From positions 4,273,001-4,337,000 of the forward strand of contig JBBBDQ010000420.1 of the NCBI GenBank assembly GCA_037127315.1: 64,000 nucleotides of DNA, written 5' to 3'. Below are positions 41,640 to 51,899 of this stretch, piece by piece. Every line of letters starts with the position of its first letter. Within the stretch, counting starts at the first letter, position 1. The notes beneath the pieces were generated by a model. It was not told the DNA's origin and made no database searches. It worked only from the letters and a program-made list of their open reading frames with translations. The position numbers and the translations under genes are program-made. The DNA comes from Ascarosepion bandense (Eukaryota; Mollusca; Cephalopoda; Sepiida; Sepiidae).

Positions 41640-42002
41640 GTAAGCATGAAACACTGTAGTTTCATACCTTTGATTTAGTAATATTGTAAACACTAAAGAA
41701 TTAACCTTACAATCCTGCTAGTATTAAAGAAATTAATTAAAGAATTGACCTTACAATCATGCTAAATCTAAGGTATGAAAATATACCAATTGTAAACATT
41801 TTATAGTATAAATTTTGCTATCTTGATAATTTACTCTAACTATATAATATTTCTTCTTATGTTGTTTTATCTTTATTTTCTATTAAAAATGAATTTATAT
41901 CTTCGTGTTGGTTTTTCTTTATTATTTTTTATTTTACGTTTTATGAATAATTTTTCTGTTTGTGTATGTGATTCCATCAATTTTTTAAAATTCCAAAAGA
42001 TT
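41640..42002 (+). mobile_element. PLE 3' untranslated segment, copy 2
   Basis: Matches 1610-1985 (see there). A local duplication repeats the attgaccttacaatcatgc/attaaccttacaatcctgc block at 41698 and 41743. Ends abruptly where RTE sequence starts at about 42003. Confidence 0.6.
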
Positions 42003-42780
42003 TGAGCATGTTCAGTCCCTGGTATCCTCAGCATTCTTCTGTAGGTCCACATTTCCGTTGCTTCGAGTCTCTCTTTCAACTTTCAGGAGATTATCCAGTA
42101 TTCGCTGCCATATTGAAATATAGATAGCACATAACAATCCAGTACTTTTTTTTTAAACATATCACCCCGAGCAAGGTGGTAACGCCACTGATGTGCAGGG
42201 GGCTACGTGAGAGTGAAAAGATTAGAAAAAGAGAAAGTCGGAAACCACATCCTAAACAGGGAACAATGGATGAGCCTCTACACCTGTACAATAGACGTGG
42301 GTGGAGTGCGAACCGGGCGATAGTTTAGTCTATCTACTCCAATTGAAAAAGAAAAAAAAGAAAAAAAAAAGAAAAAGAAAAGTGAAAAGATTGGAAAAGA
42401 GAAAGCCGGAAGCCACATCCTAAACAGCGAGTACTCTTTTCTTTTTGTTTCCAATGAGATCTTCCTGTCTCTCAGTACTCTGCTTAGCTTTTGAAATGCG
42501 TCTTTGGCCATGCCAACGCGCCTTCGGATCTCAGTGTCGCCCTTTCCGTCCTCTGTTAGACCACTTACCAGGTTTTACACCAGCTTGAGTTTAGTATTAT
42601 CGACATATCGTTGGCATTTTGGCCTTCTCTTTTTACTGATAGCCATGTTTTTAGTTTTCCTAAAGTTAATGTTTAGTCCTTTTTTTCTCGCTTCTGTTGC
42701 TACCTTACAGAGGAGGTTCTCTATTTTTCTTTTGGTGTCTACTATCAGCATTTGGGTCATCTGCGTATAACTAAGCTGAA
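42003..42780 (-). mobile_element. RTE-like LINE, antisense, split by a SINE-A insertion
   Basis: Minus strand carries the palm-to-thumb part (about 42780-42600: QMTQMLIVDTKRKIENLLCK, KKGLNINFRKTKNMAISKK) and after the insertion the C-terminal part (RRMLRIP, about 42080-42020). The plus-strand halves join exactly when the SINE (42145-42427) is removed, as in 43360-43420. Confidence 0.8.
42145..42427 (-). mobile_element. SINE-A nested in an RTE copy
   Basis: Poly-T and tail at 42146, one body unit ending at 42344, an A/G-rich joint, and a partial second unit to 42427. Left host flank ends ccagtact, right host flank starts gagtact; relatives at 43392 read atcagtactctcttct uninterrupted, so agtact is a target-site duplication of about 6 bases. 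Confidence 0.85.
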
Positions 42781-42849
42781 GCATAAATGTTAAACAATTA
42801 AAAAAAAAACAAATCCCCATGCTTATTGTTAAGAATGTTCGCTCGTTGC

Positions 42850-42871
42850 GCAAAAAAAAAAAAAAAAAAAA
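42850..42871 (+). repeat. poly-A run
   Basis: About 21 A residues between the two RTE copies. Confidence 0.9.
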
Positions 42872-42959
42872 ACACAAAGTAAACATCAGTGCGTTAAACA
42901 TTGGATTCAAAGGTAATCATCAAAATATAAATATCTGAGATGAACATCTTCCTCTTCTT

Positions 42960-43815
42960 CTATGTGTCTTGTCTTTTCTGGACATGGGCGATCATGTCTT
43001 TCCACGTCTCCCTATTCCTGATGCCTCCTGTTACAGCACGCAACCCTCGTTCCATCAGCCACTTGCTCAGGCCCTTCCAATATGTTATCCGTTGGTTTCC
43101 TTTGTCTCTTTTACCCTCTGTCTGGCCTGTTAGTATCAGATTCTCCAAGCTTTCCTTCCTCATTGCATGCCCCAGGAACTTTAGTTGTCTCTTCCTGATG
43201 GTCAGTATTAAGTTCCTTTTCGGTTCCATCCTTTCTAAAATCTCATTATTGCTCACATTCTCGGTCCATGATATCTGCAGCATCCTTCTGTAGAACCACA
43301 TTTCAGTTGTTTCAATATTTTCCTTCATCTCTGATGATATTGTCCAGCATTCACTGCCATATTGAAGAACTGATATCACATAGCAAATCAGTACTCTCTT
43401 CTATGTTTCTAGCGAAATTTTCCTGTCTCTTAATACTCTACTCAGCTTCTGGAACGCGTCCTTAGCCATGCCAATTCGCCATCGGATCTCTGTGTCGCAC
43501 TTTCCGTATTTAAATTTTTCTACCTGCTTGATTCTAGTATCCCCGACCTGCATTTGGCATTTTGGGCTGCTCTTTTTTTCTGATGACCATGCATTCGGTT
43601 TTCTTGCAGTTTATCTGTAGTCCTTTCTTCTCACTCTCTTCAGCTACCTTCTGTAGGAGGTCTTGTAGTTTTCTTTGCGTGTCTGCTGCCAGCAATGTAT
43701 CACTTGCGTATCTTATGTTGTTCAAATTGTGGCCTCCGATGACGAATCCTGGCATGATTTCTAGGGTCCTCATAATAGTCTATGTTGAATAGATACGGTG
43801 AAAAGATACATCCTT
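42960..43815 (-). pseudogene. RTE reverse transcriptase, broken
   Basis: Motif QGCIFSPYLFN near 43800, then a frame (43773-43534) with NNIRYASDTLLAADTQRKLQ, in which the expected YADD box is YASD: one catalytic aspartate lost. KKGLQINCKKTECMVIRKK follows. After a frameshift near 43500 the C-terminal frame (43379-42960, 139 codons) has QYGSECWTISSEMKENIETTE, then MWFYRRMLQISWTE, RKRQLKFLGHAMR, GLSKWLMERGLR and ETWKDMIAHVQK, ending naturally at a stop. Family: RTE-type; parent element would also encode an apurinic-type endonuclease, absent here. Confidence 0.8.
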
Positions 43816-43816
43816 G

Positions 43817-44002
43817 TTTTTTTTTTTAATCAAATCACCCCGAGCAAGGCGGTAACGCCACTGATGCGCAGGGGGGCTACGTAAAAGTGAAAAGATTGGA
43901 AAAGAAAAGAAAACCGGAAACCACATCCTAAACAGGGAACAAGGGATGAGCCTCTTCACCTGTTCAATAGACGTGGATGGTGTGTGAACCGGGCGATAGT
44001 TT
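43817..44002 (-). mobile_element. SINE-A nested in the RTE palm
   Basis: Poly-T 43817-43827, complete tail, one body ending near gggcgatag (44000). It is truncated at its 5' end relative to others (no tctatctactcc). Confidence 0.8.
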
Positions 44003-44085
44003 TACGCTCTTTTTTATCCTTGTATATCTGCTGAATTCGTTTCCTCTCCGTATGAAGGCAGTTTGCTTCCAGTCATATTCCAGCA

Positions 44086-44292
44086 AGAAAAAAAAGTATT
44101 GAATTCTTATTTTGCTAATTGGAAAAATTACAAAGTCAAAAGTTTCAAACTATCAGGAGACTCAGCCTGTTTCTTGCTTTTTGACTTGTGGATTTTCTAA
44201 TTAACATTCCATGAGTATAGTACAAATTTGATGCGTTAACTTTAAATCCAGTCGAAACGGAAATTTTTTAGTCAAAGTAAAGACCTCAGATT
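44086..44292. other. no gene recognised
   Basis: Short AT-rich spacer. Confidence 0.4.
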
Positions 44293-44530
44293 TGCGTTGT
44301 GGCTCCAAATGAGAACTCGGAGAGCTGAGATCAAATTCCAGTCGAATCCGTTTCATTCACGTACGCTCAAAAACGTTATGAAAGCTATTGATCTATCTAT
44401 TTTACCTCCAGCTAAGACTTGAATACCAGGACAGATTAGGTTCTATAGCTTTGGTTGGCAATCTGTCTACTGTAGAGAATAATGACAACCTAATACAGGG
44501 AAGATCTTCTGCGTAGTCAGTCATGTCCCT
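44293..44530 (+). mobile_element. SINE-B, 3' cut by LINE-J
   Basis: tRNA-like head from gcgttgtggc, gaattccagt-type region, and cagtcatgtccctttcgag where it switches into LINE-J coding sequence. Confidence 0.8.
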
Positions 44531-45125
44531 TTCGAGCTGTTGTCATATCTGGTCAGCCGCACCTGCTGTTCATCTCAGGCTTCTCGACAGGCTCCAGAGA
44601 AGAATCTGTAATGTGATCGGTCCAGACCTGGCAGACCGGGATGTGACTTCCCTTTGTCTCTTATACAAGTATTTTCATGGATTCTGCTCCGATGAATTTA
44701 GGTCGCTGGTGCCCTCTTCGCAAGAACTTATTCGTGCAAACAGACTGGCAACAAGGTCCCATTCTTTTACAGTTAAACCTACGAAATGCAGCCGACAATT
44801 CTTCTCCATCAGCTTCTTTTCTCGCACTTTCTGCTTATGGATCTGCCTTCCGTATACTTGCTTTCCTGATGACTACAACCACCAAGATTTAAATGCAATG
44901 TCAATTCCCATCTCTTATACATTTGACCCCAGTCCTTTCTACATCACCACGTGTATCTTGTTTTCCTTTCTCTCTACCTTTGCAACTGTCTTCACACCTG
45001 TGTTCCCATCCTTCTCTTGCCCTTTCTCGAACACCCCCTGTAACTGGTTCTTTCTCTTCACTCTCCTTCTGCCCTTTACTCTCTTATGTAGACCACTGCG
45101 CGGCAGTGGCGGTAGCGCCTTGCAA
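44530..45125 (+). mobile_element. LINE-J copy, 5' truncated
   Basis: RT C-terminus, 3' UTR and partial tail ending with accactgcgcggcagtggcg and gcgccttgc at about 45122, without a poly-A. Confidence 0.8.
44533..44892 (+). pseudogene. LINE-J RT C-terminal fragment
   Basis: SCCHIWSAAPAVHLRLLDRL and QRRICNVIGPDLADRDVTSLCLLYKYFHGF then DEFRSLVPSSQELIRANRLA and TRSHSFTVKPTKCSRQFF in one frame from 44523 to about 44840, compared with 60116-60600; about 10 residues are missing after ADR (QSLSHRR-type block). It later frameshifts before the natural stop. Confidence 0.8.
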
Positions 45126-45229
45126 TAGATACGGAAATATAAATTTAGATAAAAGAAATTTAATTTTGTACATTTTAAATTCTGTCGTTATACAATGCTT
45201 TGTCAACATGAGACTTATAAGCACGACAA

Positions 45230-45862
45230 GGGTGTTCTTCTTTTATGTGCCATGTCCCTTCAGGACGTGAGCGATTATGGCTTTCCACATCTCCCTGTCT
45301 CTGGGGGCTCTTAGCACGCTTTCTTCTGTTGCACCATGCAACCCTCGTTCTATCATCCACCTGATCCGGTCTTTCAAATATGTTAGCCGCTGCCTTCCAC
45401 TCTCTCTTTTTCCCTCTATCTGGCCTGTTAGTAACAGGTTCTCCAAGCCCTCCTTCCTCATTGCATGTCCCAGGAACTTTAGTTGTCTCTTCCTGATGCC
45501 CAGTATTAATTTCCTTTTCGTTTCCATCCTTTCCAAAACCTCGTCATTGCTCACATGCTCGGCCCATGTTATCCGCAGCTTCCTTCTGTAGAACCACATT
45601 TCAGCTTCTTCAAGTTTTTCCTTCATCCTCGAAGATATTGTCCAACATTCACTGCCATATTGAAGAACCGACATCACATAGCAATCCAGTATTTTCCTTT
45701 TTGTTTCTAGTGAAATTGTCTTGTTTCTTAATACTTTACTTAACTTCTGGCATGCTTCCTTCGCCATGCCAATTCGCCTTCAGATCTCTGTGTCGCACAT
45801 TCCGTCTTCTGTTATAAAACTTCACAGGTATTTACATTTCTGTACCTGTCAGATTTCTCAAA
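45230..45862 (-). mobile_element. RTE-like LINE C-terminal part
   Basis: Minus strand; 5' truncated near 45862, complete protein C-terminus, and the usual end near 45235. Confidence 0.85.
45243..45767 (-). CDS. RTE RT C-terminal fragment, longest intact frame of this family here
   Basis: 174 codons with no break: MAKEACQKLSKVLRNKTISL, ETKRKILDCYVMSVLQYGSE, CWTIS, EEAEMWFYRRKLRITWAEHV, then METKRKLILGIRKRQLKFLG, HAMRKEGLENLLLTGQ, GRQRLTYLKDRIRWMIERGL and a terminal IAHVLKGHGT before the stop. It starts inside the original ORF, so the methionine is not a true start. It is a useful reference for reading the decayed copies (8248, 12775, 20105, 33049, 33531, 42960, 59815). It contains no RT catalytic motif and is not expected to function alone. 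Confidence 0.8.
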   Translation of the reverse strand: MAKEACQKLSKVLRNKTISLETKRKILDCYVMSVLQYGSECWTISSRMKEKLEEAEMWFYRRKLRITWAEHVSNDEVLERMETKRKLILGIRKRQLKFLGHAMRKEGLENLLLTGQIEGKRESGRQRLTYLKDRIRWMIERGLHGATEESVLRAPRDREMWKAIIAHVLKGHGT

Positions 45863-46095
45863 AACCAAAGCATATTTTAAGCTAGAAACTACACAACATT
45901 TTAACGGAATTTTAATAACACCGAAGCAAAGATCACAATACTTGAAACAATTTTATTTTAAACGTAAACGTCACCATCGTCAATTTTTATTCCTAAAATA
46001 AACATGAAATGAGCTTCAAACACGAAAGTTTGCTGAGTACGAGCAGGGTTCCTAAAATTGCCTGATGTCTATAAATTCGAATAAATCTCAGATAA
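45863..46095. other. no gene recognised
   Basis: AT-rich. Confidence 0.4.
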
Positions 46096-46419
46096 TCAAT
46101 GGGAGAGAGATCCTGCTCTTCGTTTACCGCGCTTCAGTTTTCCGTAGTCTGTTTGTCGTGTTTTTGTTAAACGCAGCCCAGCCCCACAAAATGAATAAGT
46201 GATTAATAATCCTAAAGCCCATGAATAGTTATGGCAATAAAGAAGATATCCCAAAGTGAAAATCTTAAGTGAACCTTTAATTGAAAAGTAGTTGTTAAGA
46301 TCTTGTATTACAGCATAGTTTAATGATTGTTCTATTTTATTATCATTTATTTTGGTTAATATCACACCGTATTCTACTGGCGTCAATTTGAACTGACGTC
46401 CTTTTCTCATCCAGTCCAT
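46096..46419 (-). CDS. unassigned 107-codon reading frame with a membrane-like segment
   Basis: Begins MDWMRKGRQFKLTP and has varied composition: a charged N-terminal half (VEYGVILTKINDNKIEQSLN), then a hydrophobic run (residues about 55-83, FTLGYLLYCHNYSWALGLLI followed by TYSFCGAGL), then a basic tail (KLKRGKRRAG). A predicted single or double membrane span would be consistent. There are no repeats within the window matching it and no simple sequence inside it. I do not recognise the family, and no promoter or splice signals support it convincingly. It could be an exon, a retrocopy fragment, or chance. Confidence 0.25.
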   Translation of the reverse strand: MDWMRKGRQFKLTPVEYGVILTKINDNKIEQSLNYAVIQDLNNYFSIKGSLKIFTLGYLLYCHNYSWALGLLITYSFCGAGLRLTKTRQTDYGKLKRGKRRAGSLSH

Positions 46420-46738
46420 TATTATTAATTATTGACTAGTATTTATTTTGCTGTATTTTTGTTACTTTTCATCGCAAGCCTTGAATCATAATTATTTATT
46501 GACTTTCGCCATCCTACTTCTTAAAACCCTTAGCATAACGCGACATCTGCTTCATCAATTAGGACATTAAATACAGCCATTCAAAACTAGATAATCGTTA
46601 TTTTCCCATGACCACCTAATACGTCCACCTCATTGATATTTACCGTTTTACATCTGTAGCATTAACAGTAATATAGTTTCTTTTTTTTTCTTTCTAAATT
46701 TCAGTAACTTTTATGGCAGGCGTACCTACATACATGTA

Positions 46739-46741
<3 letters not shown>
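46420..46741. other. no gene recognised
   Basis: AT-rich; T run at 46680-46689. Confidence 0.4.

Positions 46742-46791
<50 letters not shown>
46742..46791 (+). repeat. (TA)n microsatellite
   Basis: About 50 bases. Confidence 0.97.
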
Positions 46792-46794
<3 letters not shown>

Positions 46795-46939
46795 CTACAG
46801 TTTAATTTATTCAATTTTTTCAATATTTATGTTGTTGGAAAAACATACATTGTCCGCAATTAAAATGTATCCATGGCAAAAATTCAAATACTTTCAAAAA
46901 TATCATTTTTAGAAATCGAAAGTTGTCGCGGAATTTTCA

Positions 46940-47060
46940 GAGCCAGCAGCGGCTCGGCTTGATGAATCGGAGAGCCGAATTCGAATTCAAGTCGAATTCA
47001 TTACATTCATTTATGTGTTAATATCCTCTCTCATCTCTTCTATCTTGTTATTACGTGTGC
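46940..47060 (+). mobile_element. SINE-B head fragment
   Basis: ggctcggcttgatgaatcgg, gagccgaattcgaattcaag and tacattcatttatgtgttaa match the first 120 bases of other SINE-B copies. Confidence 0.7.
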
Positions 47061-47074
47061 TTATTAAGAGGCAC

Positions 47075-47375
47075 GGTAGATTAATGGATTGTGATTTTTA
47101 TTGATGAATCGGAGAGCCCGGTTCGAATTCTAGCCGAATTCAATACATTCACTTACGTGCTAATATCCTTGGGAAAGTTATGAATCCATCACTTCTCCCC
47201 CACCCCAGATAAGGATAAATAGCAGGACAGACTATTTTAGTACTGGTTGGTAACCGACTTAGGAGAAGGAAAGCTCTAAATTCAAACCAGCCTGAAGAGC
47301 GCTGGCCTCCGTAAACTGTCGAGCCCAAAGCGACACCTCTATTACTGCGATTACTGCGGATGCAGTACATGTGGT
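47075..47375 (+). mobile_element. SINE-B subfamily with a different 3' end
   Basis: Head and middle as SINE-B (gagcccggttcgaattctag, gaaagttatgaatccatc, agcaggacagac) but after ctggttggtaaccgactt it diverges into gcctgaagagcgctggcctc and actgtcgagcccaaagcgac instead of the usual catgtctcttt block. It may be a distinct SINE family sharing the tRNA-derived half. Confidence 0.65.
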
Positions 47376-47834
47376 ACCTTTATGATTCTAATTAAAAATA
47401 TCCGAAAAGAAAAACATTCCATTTAGACAAAAAATATTGCACCTATAGACATCACAAGAAAGTTTCCATTCACAAACCATCCTTTGAGAATCGATTTTGT
47501 ACGTGGTATTTATGTGATCAAACATCAAATATTTTTACTGCATGTCTCATACAAGATCAGTTTCTAGAAGTATTTTTTAGTCATACACTGACTTGTTTTT
47601 AACTTAAAATTGCTTCCCAGAATGTATATGCACACGCGCAGATATATGTTTCACCGGAATCACACCTTACTTATTAGACAAGAGCTACCAAGCAGGCGTT
47701 TTTAAATTTAACCATATAACTACTGTCATCCCTCTTCGATTGGACTTTAAAGTCATAGTTTAACTAGTAGTATCATCAAGAAATGTGATAATTTTAATGT
47801 GACTAAATTTCTTAGGTGAAGTATCATCATTTCA
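47376..47834. other. no gene recognised
   Basis: No repeat partner seen. Confidence 0.4.
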
Positions 47835-48150
47835 TTCAGTCAGTCAGTTAAGTGCCATGCGCGATACACGCTTGGGCGATCATGTCTCGAAAGAGACATG
47901 ACTGACTGGGCAGAAGATTATCCCGCAGAAGGTTGCCATTGCTTTCTGCGGTAGACTGGTTGCCGACCAATGCTATAGAACCCAATATGTCCTATTATTT
48001 AACGCATAACTGGAGGGAAGAGACGGATTAATACCTTTCCCAAGGGTATTTGCGCGTAAGTGAATGCAAGGAATTCAACTGGAATTCGAACTCTGTTCCC
48101 CGATTTCTCGTTCCGAGCCGATATCCACTGCGCCACGACGCACATTTGTT
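47835..48150 (-). mobile_element. SINE-B, full-length-like, antisense
   Basis: Plus view: gtgccatgcgcgatacacgc, catgtctcgaaagagacatg, ggttgccattgctttctgcg, to ccactgcgccacgacgcac (A box reversed) at about 48125-48143. Confidence 0.85.
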
Positions 48151-49236
48151 TTTATTAAACCTTATTTTTCTTTTCTTTTTTCCAACCAACGAATAGGAAG
48201 CCTGCATAGGAAACAAACAAATAAAGAGGCATGACAGTAGCCATAAAACGAAACAAAATTAAAATGGAATTGTCAAACGCTAATAACTGTGACAATGATT
48301 TATCTGAGACATCTTGAAATCTTTTTAAGCCCTATAACAACGTTTTAAATGGTTGTTATGGGGCGAATAAAGATTTTACAAGTACCAGTGACACTACTGA
48401 GCAGAAGAATTAAACCTGTATTCGGACCAAATTCGTTTCTGTAAAATAAGTTTATTTAGTAATGAAACGAAGCCATCACGGTCTGGTTGCTTGCTATACA
48501 GCTAAATCTTATCTATTTGGCTTAGACCATTCTTGCTTCAGGTCACACGACATCGTGTTTACCGGATGACTGCGTCCATTTCTTAGTAAGTGGACAGAAA
48601 AGGTGTCATCAACAAACATCTGCATTCGAAGGACAGCTGCGGTCTACAACAACGCTTGTAAATGACAACGATACATTTTTTTACCCCTGTTGACATTCAG
48701 ATATGAAGAGAAAGTTTAACGATGATGTCCCCGTACCTAGAAAACAACTTTCTTAATTGTCAATGTTTCTACTAGGAAAACCTTTTACGTTTCTATTCGC
48801 CAACCGTTTAATTTGATTCACATTTTAAGGTTAAAGACATCATCTGTTATTCATTAGATTTTTTTCTAGTTTCTATCAGTGTTAGATTACACTATCAATG
48901 TGCCTAAGTGGCTGTGAAGTATTTTCTGTCTTTTTTTTAAGAGAAATAAAAATAGCAATGAATCTAGTAAAATGATCCCCGAAGATGAGCGATGGCTATG
49001 TTGATTTGTAACAATCTTGCGGGACAAAAGATTAAATAAACCATGACATGGCACAGCTCTTTACTTGTCAACTCTTTGGTAATGGAACATTCCCCTTTGT
49101 ACTCGGTTTTCGCCTTTTCTTTACAGTCACTACCGACTCTTGTCTTACAGCTGATAAGAAAAAGTATGTGTACATCTGGATAGCAGAGATCTGGAGGTTA
49201 GCAATTTACACTTCCATCCTCAGTTACTGAATTGAT
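48151..49236. other. 1.1-kb stretch without recognised features
   Basis: Moderate composition, no repeat partner in the window and no coding frame with motif support. A 60-codon frame at 49048-49230 has a hydrophobic start but nothing else to support it. Confidence 0.4.
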
Positions 49237-49528
49237 AAGGCCTGTTAACATAGTCAGTTAAGTGCTATAAGTGATACACGCTTTGGTTATCATGCCTCGA
49301 AAGAGACATGACTGACAAGGCAGAAGATTTTTCCCGCAGTAGGTTGTCATTACTTTCTGCGGTAGACTGGTTGCCTGGCAAGGCTATAGAACTCAATTTG
49401 TCCTCCTATTTAACACATAGCTGGATGAAAGAGACGGATTAATCCTTTTCCCAAGGGTATTTGTTAATAAGTGAATGCAACGAATTCAACTGTAATTTGA
49501 ACTCACTAGTGCACCACAAGGCTAAGTA
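49237..49528 (-). mobile_element. SINE-B, antisense
   Basis: Same block order as 47835-48150; the head is more degraded (ctagtgcaccacaaggc). Confidence 0.8.
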
Positions 49529-49579
49529 AAAGTCTGATACTTTAGTTTTGTTCATAAGAGTATCAGTTATTTAACTAAC

Positions 49580-49712
49580 AAAAATCTACGCGAGTTCATT
49601 GCATTCACTGACGTGCTAATGCCCTAGTGAAAGTGATGAATCTATCTCTTACCTCCTGTGGTTAAATAACAGGACAGATTGGGCTCAATAGCATTAGTTA
49701 GCAACCAGTCCA
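49580..49712 (+). mobile_element. SINE-B middle fragment
   Basis: cgagttcattgcattcactg to gttagcaaccagtcca only. Confidence 0.65.
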
Positions 49713-49969
49713 GGATTTTTAGGGCTGTTTCGAAAATTTTTTAGTCTTCTTTGAAAACGGTTGCATTAGAAGAGTTGTCAGATAAGCTGCGATTAAATTG
49801 TGGGATCTACTTTATTATAATTAAAGGGTGGTTAAAAAATGTGTGCGTGTAAAGTGTTTTGTCATTGGATTTATGCATTATTCTCTTGTAACCTTTAATT
49901 CGGTTGCCTGCGATATTTAGGAAATCCAGTTTCTTTTTAATATCTATGTCAAATCCGACATCTGAATCT

Positions 49970-50012
49970 AAATCTAAACTTATTTATAAATGGAACTTTG
50001 TCTCTGTGTGTA

Positions 50013-50061
<49 letters not shown>

Positions 50062-50321
50062 GTTAACTATAGACTCCGAAACGGCTGAACCGATTTTCTT
50101 GAAAATTTACACAGTTGTACTATAAGCGTCTACGAGTGTTCTTAGCTAGGGTTTGTGTTGAGGTACCCCCGATGAGTATCGAAAACCGATAATCGAAAAA
50201 AATCGGGTTATAGAAGGAGTGGTCCGATTTTAATCAAATTTGATACACTCATAGACAAAGACATAAGAAACGATATTCAGAAGTTTCTTGGTTGCAGTTC
50301 TTACAATAGTGCAGAAAAACG

Positions 50322-50366
<45 letters not shown>

Positions 50367-50735
50367 CAAGATGTTTGTGTGTGTGTCGGTTTATCTGCCT
50401 GTATGTCTGTTTTTTCAGCCCTTTTATTTTAGTTTTTGCTTCGGGTTTGGCTCAAGGTAGGTATAATTGTAGTTCTTAGTCTCAGCCATGATACCATTTA
50501 CTCAGAGGACTTATTTATCCTTCAAAATTCAGTTTACGACGAAAAGAACTTACTTGATATTGATACCAGGAAATCAAAATTTGACTTACATCCATTCCTT
50601 TTTCTTTCAGTCTACGGTTTCGCTTTGACTGGAAACAACTATTGCTTTTTAGTCTTTCGTGCCAACGTCCAAAGAGTCTCAGCTCCAGAACCATGGATTA
50701 GTTTTTAAGCTTTCATTACACCTTTGTTTTTGTCT
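49970..50735 (+). mobile_element. Helitron-like element, copy 2, 3' truncated
   Basis: Aligns with 9322-10010 through the same blocks, but the simple repeats are longer: (TG)n at 50010-50059 and (TA)n at 50325-50362. The match ends at tttcattacacct (about 50733), just before where copy 1 has its CTAG terminus. Confidence 0.6.
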
Positions 50736-51334
50736 GTTACACTTTCTTACGATTATGTGTAAACCTATATGATTTCTGTTTCCAATGCCTTTAAGTTATT
50801 GCTATATATATATACATATATATTTCTGCTGATTTTACATTGGCTTGGTATGTTTTATTGTTTTGCAGGTAATTGCCGTTTAAAAGACAATCGTTACTTG
50901 CTATGCGGTTAGAGGAAGGTTTGGTTTGTTCAATTAGCTTTGTGGTTGTTTTTCTGTGGTGACGTTTTTATTATTTGTGTCGTCTCGGTTATGATTTTTA
51001 CTGTGTTTCTGTTGAATATCTTGTAGCGAGAGAGTGTGCATTAGCTTAACTATTATTCTCCTACGTTAAGGTTTGTACACAACGTCCAACAAAAATGTAA
51101 AAACTGAAAATGTTCCTTTTTCAGTTTCTTTTTTTCCATGTGGTATGTATGAGTTTTGTGGAAAATCTACAATCTTTTACAATTATTTCATCATCTTTTT
51201 AGGCTTTGGTTGAAGAATTGTCAGCTAACCTGCGTTTAATTGATTGTGAGATCTGCTTTATTATTGTTGGAGGGTGATTGTATGGAAAGGTTTTTGTCGT
51301 TGGATTTTCTGTATTGTTGATATGCAACTTTTTC
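50736..51334. other. no gene recognised
   Basis: T-rich, nothing assigned. Confidence 0.4.
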
Positions 51335-51338
51335 TTAA

Positions 51339-51559
51339 CCCTCTAGGGCCATTCGTATCATATTTGATACAGTATTTCCCTATAAGGAAACATTTGGTAT
51401 TTCCCTATAAGGAAACATTTGTATTCATTGACTGAGCAGTCAGTACTGCTTTCATTTGAAATTTATAAAATATTTCTCTCAAAAAATTTTTCAGGAAAAT
51501 ATTTCTTTCAAGGCTTGTTTTCATACTGTATCAAATATGATACGAATGGCCCTAGAGGA
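51339..51559 (+). mobile_element. piggyBac-like MITE, copy 1
   Basis: 221 bases flanked by TTAA (51335-51338 and 51560-51563). The terminal inverted repeats of about 37 bases start ccctctagggccattcgtat and read atttgatacagtat further in; the right end is ccctctag with one change (tagagga). TTAA target duplication plus CCC-starting inverted repeats is the piggyBac pattern. An internal 25-base direct duplication contains tttccctataaggaaacatt twice. No coding capacity. Confidence 0.88.
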
Positions 51560-51563
51560 TTAA

Positions 51564-51621
51564 ATAGGGAGAGAGGGAAAGATGAAAGAACTAAAGAGAG
51601 AGAAAGGGAATGATGAAAGTA
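51564..51621 (+). repeat. purine-rich spacer between the MITE twins
   Basis: GA/AAG-rich 58 bases. Confidence 0.7.
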
Positions 51622-51625
51622 TTAA

Positions 51626-51847
51626 CCCTCTAGGGCCATTCGTATCATATTTGATACAGTATTTCCCTATAAGGAAACATTTGGTATTTCCCTATAAGGA
51701 AACATTTGGTATTCATTGACTGAGCAGTCAGTACTGCTTTCATTTGAAATTTATAAAATATTTCTCTCAAAAAATTTTTCAGGAAAATATTTCTTTCAAG
51801 GCTTGTTTTCATACTGTATCAAATATGATACGAATGGCCCTAGAAGG
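51626..51847 (+). mobile_element. piggyBac-like MITE, copy 2
   Basis: 222 bases flanked by TTAA (51622-51625 and 51848-51851); differs from copy 1 by one inserted g (aaacatttggtattcattg) and a change in the right terminus (tagaagg). Same orientation. Confidence 0.88.
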
Positions 51848-51899
51848 TTAAGTTGACTGCGACATCTAGGAAGTCTACTTTTTTTTTGAGGTTAAAGTT

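Larger units (their letters stand above)
42940..44085 (-). mobile_element. RTE-like LINE, antisense, with nested SINE-A
   Basis: Minus-strand order from 44085: YDWKQTAFIRRGNEFSRYTR (palm), nested SINE-A, QGCIFSPYLFN (about 43815-43785), the catalytic region, KKTECMVIRKKEQPK, then the C-terminal domain to about 42945. The RTE reading resumes on the other side of the SINE, so it belongs to one insertion. Confidence 0.8.
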
